This document shows positions 26,790 to 34,224 of a stretch of DNA of 64,000 nt, in pieces; position 1 is the stretch's first letter; every line of letters starts with the position of its first letter. Source of the DNA: Chthonomonadaceae bacterium (GTDB lineage: Bacteria > Armatimonadota > Chthonomonadetes > Chthonomonadales > Chthonomonadaceae). The position numbers and the translations under genes were made by a program. The stretch is taken from positions 1-64,000 of the forward strand of contig JANXSG010000218.1 in the NCBI GenBank assembly GCA_025352825.1, written 5' to 3'. The notes under the pieces were generated by a model that was not told the DNA's origin, did not search any database, and was given only the letters and a program-made list of their open reading frames with translations.

Positions 26790-26902
26790 TTCCGGGAGTT
26801 AAAAACTTCCTCCATCAAAAAGCAGGCGTCTTTCAGACGCGATTTCCGCTCAGAGGGCGATTGACCTCAGGCCTCTCAGACGGGTAGCAAAGTTGCCGGC
26901 AG
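26790..26902 (+). repeat. stem-loop repeat family A, copy 2
   Basis: A diverged copy of the repeat at 2742-2853. The central hairpin GCGTCT/AGACGC is kept and even lengthened, and the first is degraded (CCGGGAGTT with AACTTCCTCC). The last is held with wobbles (CGGGTAGC/GTTGCCGG). It lies between the redoxin and monooxygenase genes, on the strand opposite to them. No flanking duplication is seen. Confidence 0.7.
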
Positions 26903-26924
26903 CGTGCGCGCGAGTATTTTGGAA

Positions 26925-27551
26925 TTACTTTTCAACTTCATTTGTGCCGTGCAGAACAGTATTCGCTTTTATTCGAGGGATAAAACATCCCACCGCGCGT
27001 GTGGATTTATGGGTTGGAAGCAGCCCTTTGCACACAAAATCAAGCGCATCCCGCAGATCATGAACACTCGCTTCTTGCTTCATCTTACCGAAATCTAGGT
27101 ACCTATCATCGATTCTGCCACGATAGATATTTACGCCTTCTGGAGATAGTATGACCACTTCCGGAGTTACGGAAGCATGCACTTTATTGACCAGTTCATG
27201 CTTTTTATCAAAGAGTGATGGGCAAGAATATCCGTACGATTTTGAGTGAGCTTTCAGCTCAGAAACAGGTGTATCTATCTCTGAATAGACGATATAGAAT
27301 GAGATTTTTTTAGCTGCGTAGCGCTTTACTATCCTGTTGATCTCTGGTGCGTACGAATTTGCTATCGGGCAGTCATGTGCAATAAAAAAATAGACTCCTG
27401 CCTTTTGCCCCTGTAGATCTAGCGGGCGAATACGATTTCCGGATGCGCTAGGAAGTTCAATAGTTGAAGCTGAACCTGATTGAACAAGTATCCCAATAAA
27501 AAAAAATAACAGAGATAAAACAGATTTAATTCCACTCATTTTATTTCTCAT
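26925..27551 (-). CDS. redoxin (AhpC/TSA-like thioredoxin-fold) exported protein
   Basis: The 208-residue protein has a signal peptide (about 1-28) and a thioredoxin fold. The motif AHDCPIANSYAPEINR places one Cys where peroxiredoxin/redoxin proteins of this subgroup have it. VTPEVVILSPEGVNIYRGRI is the strand-cis-Pro region. The C-terminus has a second Cys (TRAVGCFIPRI), so an interdomain Cys pair is possible. It lies just upstream of the cytochrome c/monooxygenase gene, separated by a repeat, and the pair probably works together in the periplasm. Its partner substrate is unknown. Confidence 0.82.
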   Translation of the reverse strand: MRNKMSGIKSVLSLLFFFIGILVQSGSASTIELPSASGNRIRPLDLQGQKAGVYFFIAHDCPIANSYAPEINRIVKRYAAKKISFYIVYSEIDTPVSELKAHSKSYGYSCPSLFDKKHELVNKVHASVTPEVVILSPEGVNIYRGRIDDRYLDFGKMKQEASVHDLRDALDFVCKGLLPTHKSTRAVGCFIPRIKANTVLHGTNEVEK

Positions 27552-27562
27552 ACCATATATTT

Positions 27563-28801
27563 TTAGCCATCAGACAGAACGCCAGAGGCACGTTCTGCAC
27601 GATTACGCAGATCGGTGAGCGCAGTATGCAGCCGTATAAATCCTTCAAACAAATTCCCATAAGCGCTGAAGTACTTATGCACATCGCCATCGCTTAAATC
27701 TTTGTCCGCCAAATAGTAGAGATGATCACTGGTCTGCATCAGGCGCCATACATGAAGCATATACGGATCATTCGCAGCTTTAATTGTCTGTTCCATCAGC
27801 TTAATCTCTTCAAACGCAAACTGCTGCATTTCGCTTCCAAGCCAGGCCGAGGTGTCTCGCTCTTTATCTGCCCACGATATCGTACTAAAATCGTCCACGT
27901 ATATTTTACCAGCACGCGGCAGTCTTCGGATCGCTTCAGTGGGTGTGCTGAACTCAAGCTGCGGATGTTTTTTAATAGCGTCGGGTAAAGCTCTGATAAA
28001 GTCAAATATTCCGGTATCCGCCCAGATATGCTCTCCTAACGCCTCATAATCGAGTGCGAGAGTGACATTCATGTCTGTGTTGCCAGCGAGCCATCCTGCA
28101 AAAGTCTCAGCGCTTAACGGCCAACCTTCCCAGTTTCGATTGGGAAATCGATATCCTATATCATCGGACAACTGGTAGTTCCTCAATAGAACTGGCAGGC
28201 CGCAGTCTGCTTCGTAGATGAAATCCGGAGATTTCCAGCTCTCCATGAGCCAGTCTACCCCTTCCGTGATGATTCCTTCAAAACCCATACTCTGTACAGA
28301 AGCGGCTATACCATTGTTGAACATGCATTCTGTATTTCGGAAAACAGTTGGTTTGCGTCCAAAAAGTTTTTCGATCTCAGTGGAATGAATATCTACCTGT
28401 TCTTTGAACTCCTCGCGGATAGGATCGAATAGTCCCGCAAGCGAATGGTAGTAAGTTTCGCCTGTGAATTCAACGCATCCTGTAGCAGCCATCTGCTGAA
28501 ATATGTTGATCAGCTCTGGTTCGTAGCGCCGTGCCTGATCCAAGAAGGTGCCTGAAAGGCCATATGAAACCCGAAATTGCTTGTCTGTATCTTTATGCTG
28601 CAGCACAAGTTCTAACAAAAGCCGGGTTGCGGGGTAGTAACATTTATGCGCTACTTTCCGAAATACTTCTGCATTGAGATGATCATCGAAATAGTGGTCA
28701 AAGAGTTGATCAGAAGATATTTTGCCGCTGTTACGGCGCTTTTCGTAGGCCAAAAGGCGTTCTGGCTGATGTGCAAAAAAGAAGAAGGTGACCAGGGTCA
28801 C
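27563..28801 (-). CDS. glycoside hydrolase family 57 protein (alpha-amylase-like)
   Basis: The 412-residue protein starts at GTG with GGAAAGG upstream. FFFAHQPERL (residues 7-16) corresponds to GH57 region 1. ECVEF-like FTGETYYHSL, then VFRNTECMFNN and MNVTLALDYEALGEH, match the later conserved regions carrying the catalytic Glu and Asp. No signal peptide is present, so it should act in the cytoplasm on glycogen-like polymers. The usual second glycogen enzyme gene is not adjacent. It heads the redoxin/monooxygenase/glpK run. Confidence 0.85.
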   Translation of the reverse strand: MTLVTFFFFAHQPERLLAYEKRRNSGKISSDQLFDHYFDDHLNAEVFRKVAHKCYYPATRLLLELVLQHKDTDKQFRVSYGLSGTFLDQARRYEPELINIFQQMAATGCVEFTGETYYHSLAGLFDPIREEFKEQVDIHSTEIEKLFGRKPTVFRNTECMFNNGIAASVQSMGFEGIITEGVDWLMESWKSPDFIYEADCGLPVLLRNYQLSDDIGYRFPNRNWEGWPLSAETFAGWLAGNTDMNVTLALDYEALGEHIWADTGIFDFIRALPDAIKKHPQLEFSTPTEAIRRLPRAGKIYVDDFSTISWADKERDTSAWLGSEMQQFAFEEIKLMEQTIKAANDPYMLHVWRLMQTSDHLYYLADKDLSDGDVHKYFSAYGNLFEGFIRLHTALTDLRNRAERASGVLSDG

Positions 28802-28881
28802 GGAAGTGTCCTTTCCTTCATCGAACAGCCTGACTATATTGCTGTGCGCGAAGCACCAAGAGGTTACATTTTTACAGCTAT

Positions 28882-28910
28882 ATTATAGAGTTTATATGGA
28901 TGGGTGTCAA
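28882..28910 (-). promoter_or_regulatory. sigma-70 type promoter for the GH57 gene
   Basis: On the minus strand, TTGACA (28905-28910) and TATAAT (28882-28887) are separated by 17 bases, both perfect consensus. They sit about 80 bases before the GTG start. Confidence 0.85.
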
Positions 28911-29010
28911 GCAATGAATTTTATAATATCTCAAACCCGCATACATTCCCTGTCCATTCTCCGATTTTGGTTTAAGAAGAAATAGTGATGAGGGCTGTCT
29001 TCAAATACAC

Positions 29011-29039
29011 TTGCAGTCAATCTATGAAAGAGATATAAT
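29011..29039 (+). promoter_or_regulatory. sigma-70 type promoter for the M20/nikR operon
   Basis: TTGCAG (29011-29016) and TATAAT (29034-29039) are separated by 17 bases. The start codon of the M20 gene lies 36 bases after the -10. Confidence 0.7.
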
Positions 29040-29074
29040 AAGGCGTGATTGCAGTGGGGAGGGGATATTAACAA

Positions 29075-30262
29075 ATGATAACTAGCAGAAAGGTCAAATC
29101 CATCGTTGAAGAGATTACTCCAGAGGCGCAAAATATCAGGCGTCATCTTCATAAATATCCTGAGCTAAGCGACCTCGAAGAGGAAACGGCATCTTACATT
29201 GAAGCGAAGCTGCGAATGATCGGGCTTGATAGCCTGGAGACGAATGTAGGTGGCCACGGGATTATTGGAACCATAAAAGGCACGCGCAGCGAAAACTTCA
29301 GGCGTCTTGCAATACGGGCTGATATCGATGCGCTGCCCATCCAGGAGACTTGTGATCTTCCCTACAAATCCATTCATACAGGGGTCATGCATGCATGTGG
29401 GCACGATGGGCATACTTCGGTGCTGCTGGGGACAGCGGCGGCACTTGCAAAACTCCGAGCGGAATTCAGTGGTGAAGTACGCCTTTTGTTCCAGCCTGCG
29501 GAAGAGACGGTTGGTGGAGCCGTAAGAATGTGTGCCGGAGGCGCTATGGAGGGAGTCGATGCTGTGGTGGCGCTGCACGGCTGGCCTGGAATGGCTCCCG
29601 GTAGAATAGGAGTTCGTTCCGGGGCGATGATGGCTTCATCAGACACGTTTGATATCATTATTAAAGGGGCTGGCTGCCATGCAGCGATGCCCCATAAAGG
29701 TATCGATCCGATTGTAGTTGGCAGTATGATAGTGCAGGCCCTACAGAATATTTCGAGTCGGGAGTGTTCTCCTACCGATTCTGTGGTGGTGTCGGTGACG
29801 TGTTTTAATGCAGGGACTGCCTACAATATCATTCCTGGTTCCGCAGAATTAAAAGGGACGGTTCGCTGCCTGACGGCAGAGAATCGAAAAGATCTCCCTA
29901 TCAAGATCGAACGTATTGCGACGGGTATTTGTGAGGCTATGAGAGCCGAACTAGTATTCAAGTATCACTTGGGAATCGGTATGACAATTAATGACCAAGG
30001 CACAACTGATTTAGTCCGTGTGGTAGGAGCCGAATATCTTGGAGCAGAAAATGTGATTGAATTGGACGAGCCATCGATGGGAGCAGAGGATTTTGCGGCC
30101 TATATGGAATATGCACCTGGCACAATGTTCCGCCTGGGGGTGGGGGTAAATACGACAAATTTACACACCCCCGCATACAACTTTGGCGACGAAGCAGTTG
30201 CGCCCGGCATTGAGATGTTTGCTGGAATAGCGTTGAAATTCTTGAATGAAGGGCCTGAATGA
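29075..30262 (+). CDS. M20-family amidohydrolase/aminoacylase
   Basis: The 395-residue protein has the M20 metal motifs RADIDALPIQE and MHACGHDGH, then LFQPAEET and GSMGAEDFAAY-like EPSMGAEDFAAYME near the C-terminus. It has a dimerisation insert between. These are typical of the hippurate/N-acyl-amino-acid amidohydrolase (AmhX/IAA hydrolase) group. It should deacylate a small amide or aromatic conjugate in the cytoplasm. Its stop overlaps the nikR start (ATGA), so the two are translationally coupled, though a functional link to nickel is not obvious. Confidence 0.92.
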   Translation: MITSRKVKSIVEEITPEAQNIRRHLHKYPELSDLEEETASYIEAKLRMIGLDSLETNVGGHGIIGTIKGTRSENFRRLAIRADIDALPIQETCDLPYKSIHTGVMHACGHDGHTSVLLGTAAALAKLRAEFSGEVRLLFQPAEETVGGAVRMCAGGAMEGVDAVVALHGWPGMAPGRIGVRSGAMMASSDTFDIIIKGAGCHAAMPHKGIDPIVVGSMIVQALQNISSRECSPTDSVVVSVTCFNAGTAYNIIPGSAELKGTVRCLTAENRKDLPIKIERIATGICEAMRAELVFKYHLGIGMTINDQGTTDLVRVVGAEYLGAENVIELDEPSMGAEDFAAYMEYAPGTMFRLGVGVNTTNLHTPAYNFGDEAVAPGIEMFAGIALKFLNEGPE

Positions 30263-30750
30263 GCAAGATGAGCAGTGAGAATGAGGTAAATGACCCCACA
30301 AATCTAGATTCATTGAATACTGATGAGCTCATTCGATTTGGATTGTCAATGCCTGCATCACTAGTCCAGCAGCTGGATGAGTGGCGTAAAGAACAGGGTT
30401 ACGCAAATCGGTCTGAAGCTATTCGTGATATGGTTCGAGAGAAACTGATTGCCGCGAACTGGCAGAAGGCAGCTTTAGATCCCGCATCGCAAGTGGTTGG
30501 AGTTGTGGTATTGGTGTACGATCACACCACGCGCCAACTAAGCGAAGATTTAAATCGTATGCAGCATCACCATCATGGAACTGCCGTGGCAACACTTCAT
30601 ATTCATCTTTCGGAAGAGTACTGCCTTGAGGTAATCGTACTGCGAGGAAATCAGACCGAAGTTTTGGATATGGCAGAGCATCTCATCAGTGCCCGAGGTG
30701 TTCTTCACGGAAAATTTGTTCCCGCCACCACTGGAGCGGATATTACATAA
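30259..30750 (+). CDS. nikR: nickel-responsive transcriptional regulator NikR
   Basis: The 163-residue protein has a ribbon-helix-helix DNA-binding domain (IRFGLSMPASLVQQLDEW, NRSEAIRDMV). The C-terminal ACT-like domain has the nickel ligands. H103 (of HHHH 103-106), H114 and H116 (TLHIH) and C122 (YCLEVIVLRG) match the E. coli spacing H76, H87, H89 and C95. An N-terminal tail of about 24 residues is longer than in E. coli. NikR represses nickel uptake or related genes when nickel is bound. The closest palindrome lies downstream at 30789-30811. Confidence 0.95.
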   Translation: MSKMSSENEVNDPTNLDSLNTDELIRFGLSMPASLVQQLDEWRKEQGYANRSEAIRDMVREKLIAANWQKAALDPASQVVGVVVLVYDHTTRQLSEDLNRMQHHHHGTAVATLHIHLSEEYCLEVIVLRGNQTEVLDMAEHLISARGVLHGKFVPATTGADIT

Positions 30751-30788
30751 CATCGGCATCGTTACGAATTCAGATGAGATGAGCCAGA

Positions 30789-30811
30789 TGTAATATTAAC
30801 AGGATATTACA
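30789..30811 (+). promoter_or_regulatory. palindrome upstream of the prepilin promoter, possible operator
   Basis: TGTAATAT-TAACAGG-ATATTACA has perfect 8-bp arms. It lies 26 bases before the -35 of the prepilin promoter and 39 bases after the nikR stop. It could be an operator for NikR or another factor. Its arms do not match the E. coli GTATGA sites. Confidence 0.4.
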
Positions 30812-30836
30812 ATCTTTGCGAAACAATAAAAAGCAC

Positions 30837-30865
30837 TTGACATTTACATTTTGCTTTTGTAGACT
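30837..30865 (+). promoter_or_regulatory. sigma-70 type promoter for the prepilin gene
   Basis: TTGACA (30837-30842) and TAGACT (30860-30865) are separated by 17 bases. Transcription near 30872 excludes the ATG at 30883 and supports the start at 30919. Confidence 0.8.
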
Positions 30866-30918
30866 AGTAGCACGATATATATATGCGTGTTACTACATAC
30901 TCAGTGGAGAAGAGCAAA

Positions 30919-31851
30919 ATGAGATATGATCCAAACCGAATACGATTATGTTCCGGGTTCACTCTAATTGAACTACTTGTGGTTATAGCGATAATAGCCA
31001 TTCTTGCAGCTATTCTGTTCCCGGTGTTCTCACAGGGGCGTGAAAAAGCTCGGCAGGCCTCCTGCCTCTCGAATGAGAGACAAATAGGGCTTGGGGCGCG
31101 AATGTACATGGAAGATTATGACGGAGCATTGTATCATCATCATGAAGGATTTGTGCTTGACGATGGAACGCAGTTGGACTCGCTTCCAGCATCCATTGAT
31201 GGCTGCAAGGGTGGCGGAAAGGGAAACAGCAATGCGGAAAAGCCCTGGGCTATCTTCTTTCAACCGTACATCAAAAATCGTCAGCTGATGTTCTGCCCGT
31301 CCGATTCTGGATCAAAATCGCAGCATCAAGTAAATAACATTTTGGACTATAACGGGGGAATTACTGTAATCGGCTCGGAATGTACTGCATCTCCCAACGG
31401 CGAACAGTGCCTTGCAGAGCAGAATCACTGGACGATGTGGAGCTATGTTCTCAACTCGATTTTCACACATAAATCTTGTCGTTATGCAATGGAAGGAACA
31501 CTGCCGGGGTTTGCAACTGATGCCGTGATTTCAGCGCTTCCAGATCCCAACGTCATCATGTTTTCCGAGCGCAATTCTGCCGTACTAGATGTCTCGACTT
31601 CTGGGCTTAGCTATGTACCGCAGGACGATTACGATACTTGGCCAGGCGAGTGCACTCTGGTGAGATATGCCGATTGTGGGATATCTGGCACGAATTCTGA
31701 TCAGGGCTGGATCAAATATGATCGTCATACCGGCGGCTCGAACTACATCTACTACGATGGGCATGTGAAATTCCTTCGCTGGGCAAAAGCCCGGCTGGAT
31801 CAGTTTCCTGACCACATCGTGCGTTTCCCATTAGCAAATCCTCCTGAGTGA
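30919..31851 (+). CDS. type IV prepilin-like protein (DUF1559-like)
   Basis: The 310-residue protein starts at the ATG after [25 protein letters not shown] is the prepilin leader and methylation signal, so it is cleaved after Gly and methylated on Phe. [15 protein letters not shown] follows, a signature common in Armatimonadota. [17 protein letters not shown] is the DUF1559-type helix, and [19 protein letters not shown] ends it. A C-terminal receptor or pilus role on the surface is likely. The final bases form the first copy of a 54-bp tandem repeat. Confidence 0.9.
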   Translation: MRYDPNRIRLCSGFTLIELLVVIAIIAILAAILFPVFSQGREKARQASCLSNERQIGLGARMYMEDYDGALYHHHEGFVLDDGTQLDSLPASIDGCKGGGKGNSNAEKPWAIFFQPYIKNRQLMFCPSDSGSKSQHQVNNILDYNGGITVIGSECTASPNGEQCLAEQNHWTMWSYVLNSIFTHKSCRYAMEGTLPGFATDAVISALPDPNVIMFSERNSAVLDVSTSGLSYVPQDDYDTWPGECTLVRYADCGISGTNSDQGWIKYDRHTGGSNYIYYDGHVKFLRWAKARLDQFPDHIVRFPLANPPE

Positions 31852-31951
31852 GCCTTGAATCAACCGAGAGCTCAATCTTTTCGGGGATGAATTCTATCTG
31901 AGTGAGCCTTGAATCAACCGAGAGCTCAATCTTTTCGGGGATGAATTCTAT
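31844..31951 (+). repeat. 54-bp tandem duplication over the prepilin stop codon
   Basis: The unit from CTGAGTGAGCC to GAATTCTAT occurs twice in a row, 31844-31897 and 31898-31951, essentially identical. The first copy contains the last codons and stop of the prepilin gene; the second repeats them untranslated. Each has weak pairing (TTGA/TCAA, ACCGA/TCGG). Confidence 0.9.
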
Positions 31952-32012
31952 ATTAGAAAAAGGGAATATACCATGTTAGATCCCAATTACCTCGTATTGG
32001 TAACCACAAAAA

Positions 32013-32261
32013 TTATCTACTTCGCGATCTAGATATGGTTTCAAGAGGCGTCAAATCGAATAAGTGCTGCCTTTTGATCTTTTTCGGAATGTTTTCTTGA
32101 ATAGGAATATATGCTGATTCAAAAATTATAGGAACCAAGTCGATGCATATCTGACAACGAATCTCCATATTACATGTATTCATATCAACTTTCACCTGGA
32201 ATTTGTGTTTACAACCAGGGCATTTCAAGTTCAGATTAATGCCATCAATTATTTTAGCCAA
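32013..32261 (-). CDS. small zinc-ribbon protein
   Basis: The 82-residue product starts at TTG with a strong AAGGAGG site five bases upstream, the best evidence that it is a gene. It has a CxxC...CxxC pattern (LKCPGCKHKFQVKV, MEIRCQICIDL) that would bind one zinc. The C-terminus is basic (KKIKRQHLF). It matches no family I recognise. It stands alone in an otherwise gene-poor stretch. Confidence 0.6.
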   Translation of the reverse strand: MAKIIDGINLNLKCPGCKHKFQVKVDMNTCNMEIRCQICIDLVPIIFESAYIPIQENIPKKIKRQHLFDLTPLETISRSRSR

Positions 32262-32608
32262 TTCTTCCTCCTTGGACGAATGTATTACAATCTAACTCAA
32301 CTCCTACATTATTGCCATCCATGGAGCATTCGCTGACTGTTATATACTTTAGTTTTTGAAAGCCGTTTATTTCAGTAGAGTTTCTGACCTTGCTCTCACA
32401 TGAGGTTATTAGATCGCGCTTCCTGGCTAAGGATCCAATTGAAAGATGGTGTCCGCTTGAATCTATCTTTTGCTCACTCAGGATTGGCGAACTTATGAAG
32501 GCTTGACCGAACTATCCATAGCAAAACTAGCTAATAATTTGAACGAACATGGCGGGGGCTGAACTGTAATTGCTGTATTATTACCTGATTTAATGCGTTT
32601 TTCGATGT

Positions 32609-32624
32609 TGGCACAATTCTTGCA
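32609..32624 (+). promoter_or_regulatory. sigma-54-like -24/-12 promoter
   Basis: TTGGCAC-N5-TTGCA (TGGCAC 32609-32614, TTGCA 32620-32624) matches the sigma-54 consensus with correct spacing. No gene starts within 690 bases downstream on the plus strand. It could serve a small RNA, or be chance. Confidence 0.35.
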
Positions 32625-32853
32625 TCAAATATACATCACACATACTTCATTGGTTTTCTCGGGTTTAGAGGTATTATGATATGGCGTGATAGGTATAGGC
32701 ATGCTGTTTAGTTGCCGCTGATTGAAAAATAGGCTGAAAATCTGCATATTGTTGTTTCTTCATTAAGAATATGTAATTGGGAAATTTTTTTTTAAAATTA
32801 TATCTAATTATCTATTTGGCTTATGCCAATAATATTAATGAACTGCCTTAGAT

Positions 32854-32997
32854 TCATTCTGATTTATGTAACCACACCGAGTTTCCAGTTGAACTCCTCA
32901 CCACCTCGACGTCAGTTATCTCACTCTTGTAGTATGTATGCCGCACCTTTATAACCAGGCGTAACCGTAAGACTGTGTCCCGTTTCCTTGTTGCCAT
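32854..32997 (-). CDS. possible short orphan gene (47 residues)
   Basis: The minus strand reads MATRKRDTVLRLRLVIKVRH, then TYYKSEITDVEVVRSSTG, ending HKSE. The composition is protein-like (alternating hydrophobic and basic or acidic residues). However, there is no clear ribosome site, and it lies in a region of decayed DNA. It may be a remnant of a longer gene. Confidence 0.2.
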   Translation of the reverse strand: MATRKRDTVLRLRLVIKVRHTYYKSEITDVEVVRSSTGNSVWLHKSE

Positions 32998-33315
32998 TAC
33001 ATTTCGATTGTAGATTCATTTATTTATAAATAGATCTGCTTGATAGCAGACTATCACTTGAGTACGTTTAAACGTACCGGTATTGCTATTGACCACCATT
33101 CTTCAAACTTCTCACTGCACCAAATCAATCCCTCACCGCAATAAATCAGCCAAAAATATATCCTCACGAAACGATAGCTTACGATTGCGACAGGTATCCC
33201 AAATTCCTGGGAAGGCACATGCTTCGAGCGCTGGTCAATCGTATGCCCAAACTATCACCGTAGAGCAAAATGTTGTAAGAATTTACTTCAATGTACAATT
33301 AGGAGAACCGTCCGC

Positions 33316-33771
33316 ATGTTTCGAAAATTAAGCTTTACTATCACTGTATTGGCTGTATTCTGCATAGTTTTTGGATCGCAGTTAGCCTTACTGGCACAGA
33401 CATCATACGTGAACACGCATGTCTATACAAAACCAAGTACCACAGAATCTGATTACTACTGGTGCAGAACAATGATCGATCCAACATGGGGAATAAGTGG
33501 ATTCCTCTATATCGATACTGGGAATGCTACTTACTATGTAACGCCCACAGCTATAAATTTCGTCTCCTCAACAGATGTTATTTTATCAGCTCCTGTAACT
33601 GTAGGCTTGTACCAACAGCCAGGTTATTTACAGGCTGAATTCTGGACATCCGGTGGGTTCAATTACGCGGGGTTTGTGATAACATCGCTGTTGAATCCTA
33701 GCAAAATACTGGATTTCTCCCCAGGTATAAAGACGTATGGCACAGGATATATTCGGCTTAAATTGTATTAA
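33316..33771 (+). CDS. small exported protein of unknown function
   Basis: The 151-residue product has a signal peptide (about 1-28, ending LALLAQ) and a beta-rich, Tyr/Thr/Ser-rich body. The phrases TSYVNTHVYTKPSTTESDYY and GYLQAEFWTSGGFNYAGF are typical of secreted surface proteins. AGGAGAAC precedes the ATG at 13 bases. A hairpin terminator follows at 33837. No domain is recognised and no neighbouring gene suggests a partner. Confidence 0.65.
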   Translation: MFRKLSFTITVLAVFCIVFGSQLALLAQTSYVNTHVYTKPSTTESDYYWCRTMIDPTWGISGFLYIDTGNATYYVTPTAINFVSSTDVILSAPVTVGLYQQPGYLQAEFWTSGGFNYAGFVITSLLNPSKILDFSPGIKTYGTGYIRLKLY

Positions 33772-33836
33772 TACTATTACCATCACAGAATGTTCGCTGT
33801 CTGTTTAGATATAATCTCGCGGACAATCTAAAAATG

Positions 33837-33886
33837 TAGCACTACCGCAAAGTTGGAGAATGCTTACCAGACTTGCGGTAGTGCTA
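33837..33886 (+). terminator. strong hairpin after the exported protein gene
   Basis: A stem TAGCACTACCGCAAagt pairs with acTTGCGGTAGTGCTA, about 14 perfect pairs around an 18-20 base loop. There is no long T-run, but it could stop or stabilise the transcript of the 33316 gene. Confidence 0.6.
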
Positions 33887-33901
33887 AAATTATTATCATT
33901 A

Positions 33902-34169
33902 GAGATAATTGCAAAAGTCGGATATACACGCAGATTTATGCCGCACCCCCTGCCCCCCTCTCCTGTTTTTGGGAGAGGGAGTGACTTTAAATCGTTGGTT
34001 TCCAGTCTCCCGCTTCGTGGGATTAATATTTATATTAAGATCAAAAACTCAAATACTTTTGAAAAACCGATGCCGTAGTCTCCCCCTCTCCTGTTTTTGG
34101 GAGAGAGGGTCGGGGGGTGAGGGCGTGAACGAGTTTTTCAACTACTTTGAGACTTTTGCAATTACCTCA
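33902..34169. repeat. MITE-like repeat family B, copy 2 (most intact)
   Basis: The 268-bp element has near-perfect terminal inverted repeats: left GAGATAATTGCAAAAGTC, right ending GACTTTTGCAATTACCTC. Inside each end lies a GC-rich palindrome with CCCTCTCCTGTTTTTGGGAG. It encodes nothing, lies in a gene-free stretch and is the best copy for defining the family. Confidence 0.85.
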
Positions 34170-34224
34170 TCAAATTACAGATATCCTTGATCTCGAGCAG
34201 AGAGACTTCCTCAAAGGAAAATAA

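Larger units (their letters stand above)
32262..33315. other. gene-poor AT-rich spacer
   Basis: About 1050 bases hold no convincing gene. I note a lone sigma-54-like site (32609-32624) and a 47-residue minus-strand reading frame (32854-32997). Apparent short frames elsewhere have no ribosome site. Confidence 0.5.

Noticed and set aside
31844-31951. CRISPR-like repeat
   Set aside because: Only two abutting copies with no spacer; a tandem duplication, not an array.
33083-33331. 82-residue plus-strand frame
   Set aside because: No ribosome site, Ser/His/Lys composition unlike a protein, overlaps the start of the real exported gene at 33316.
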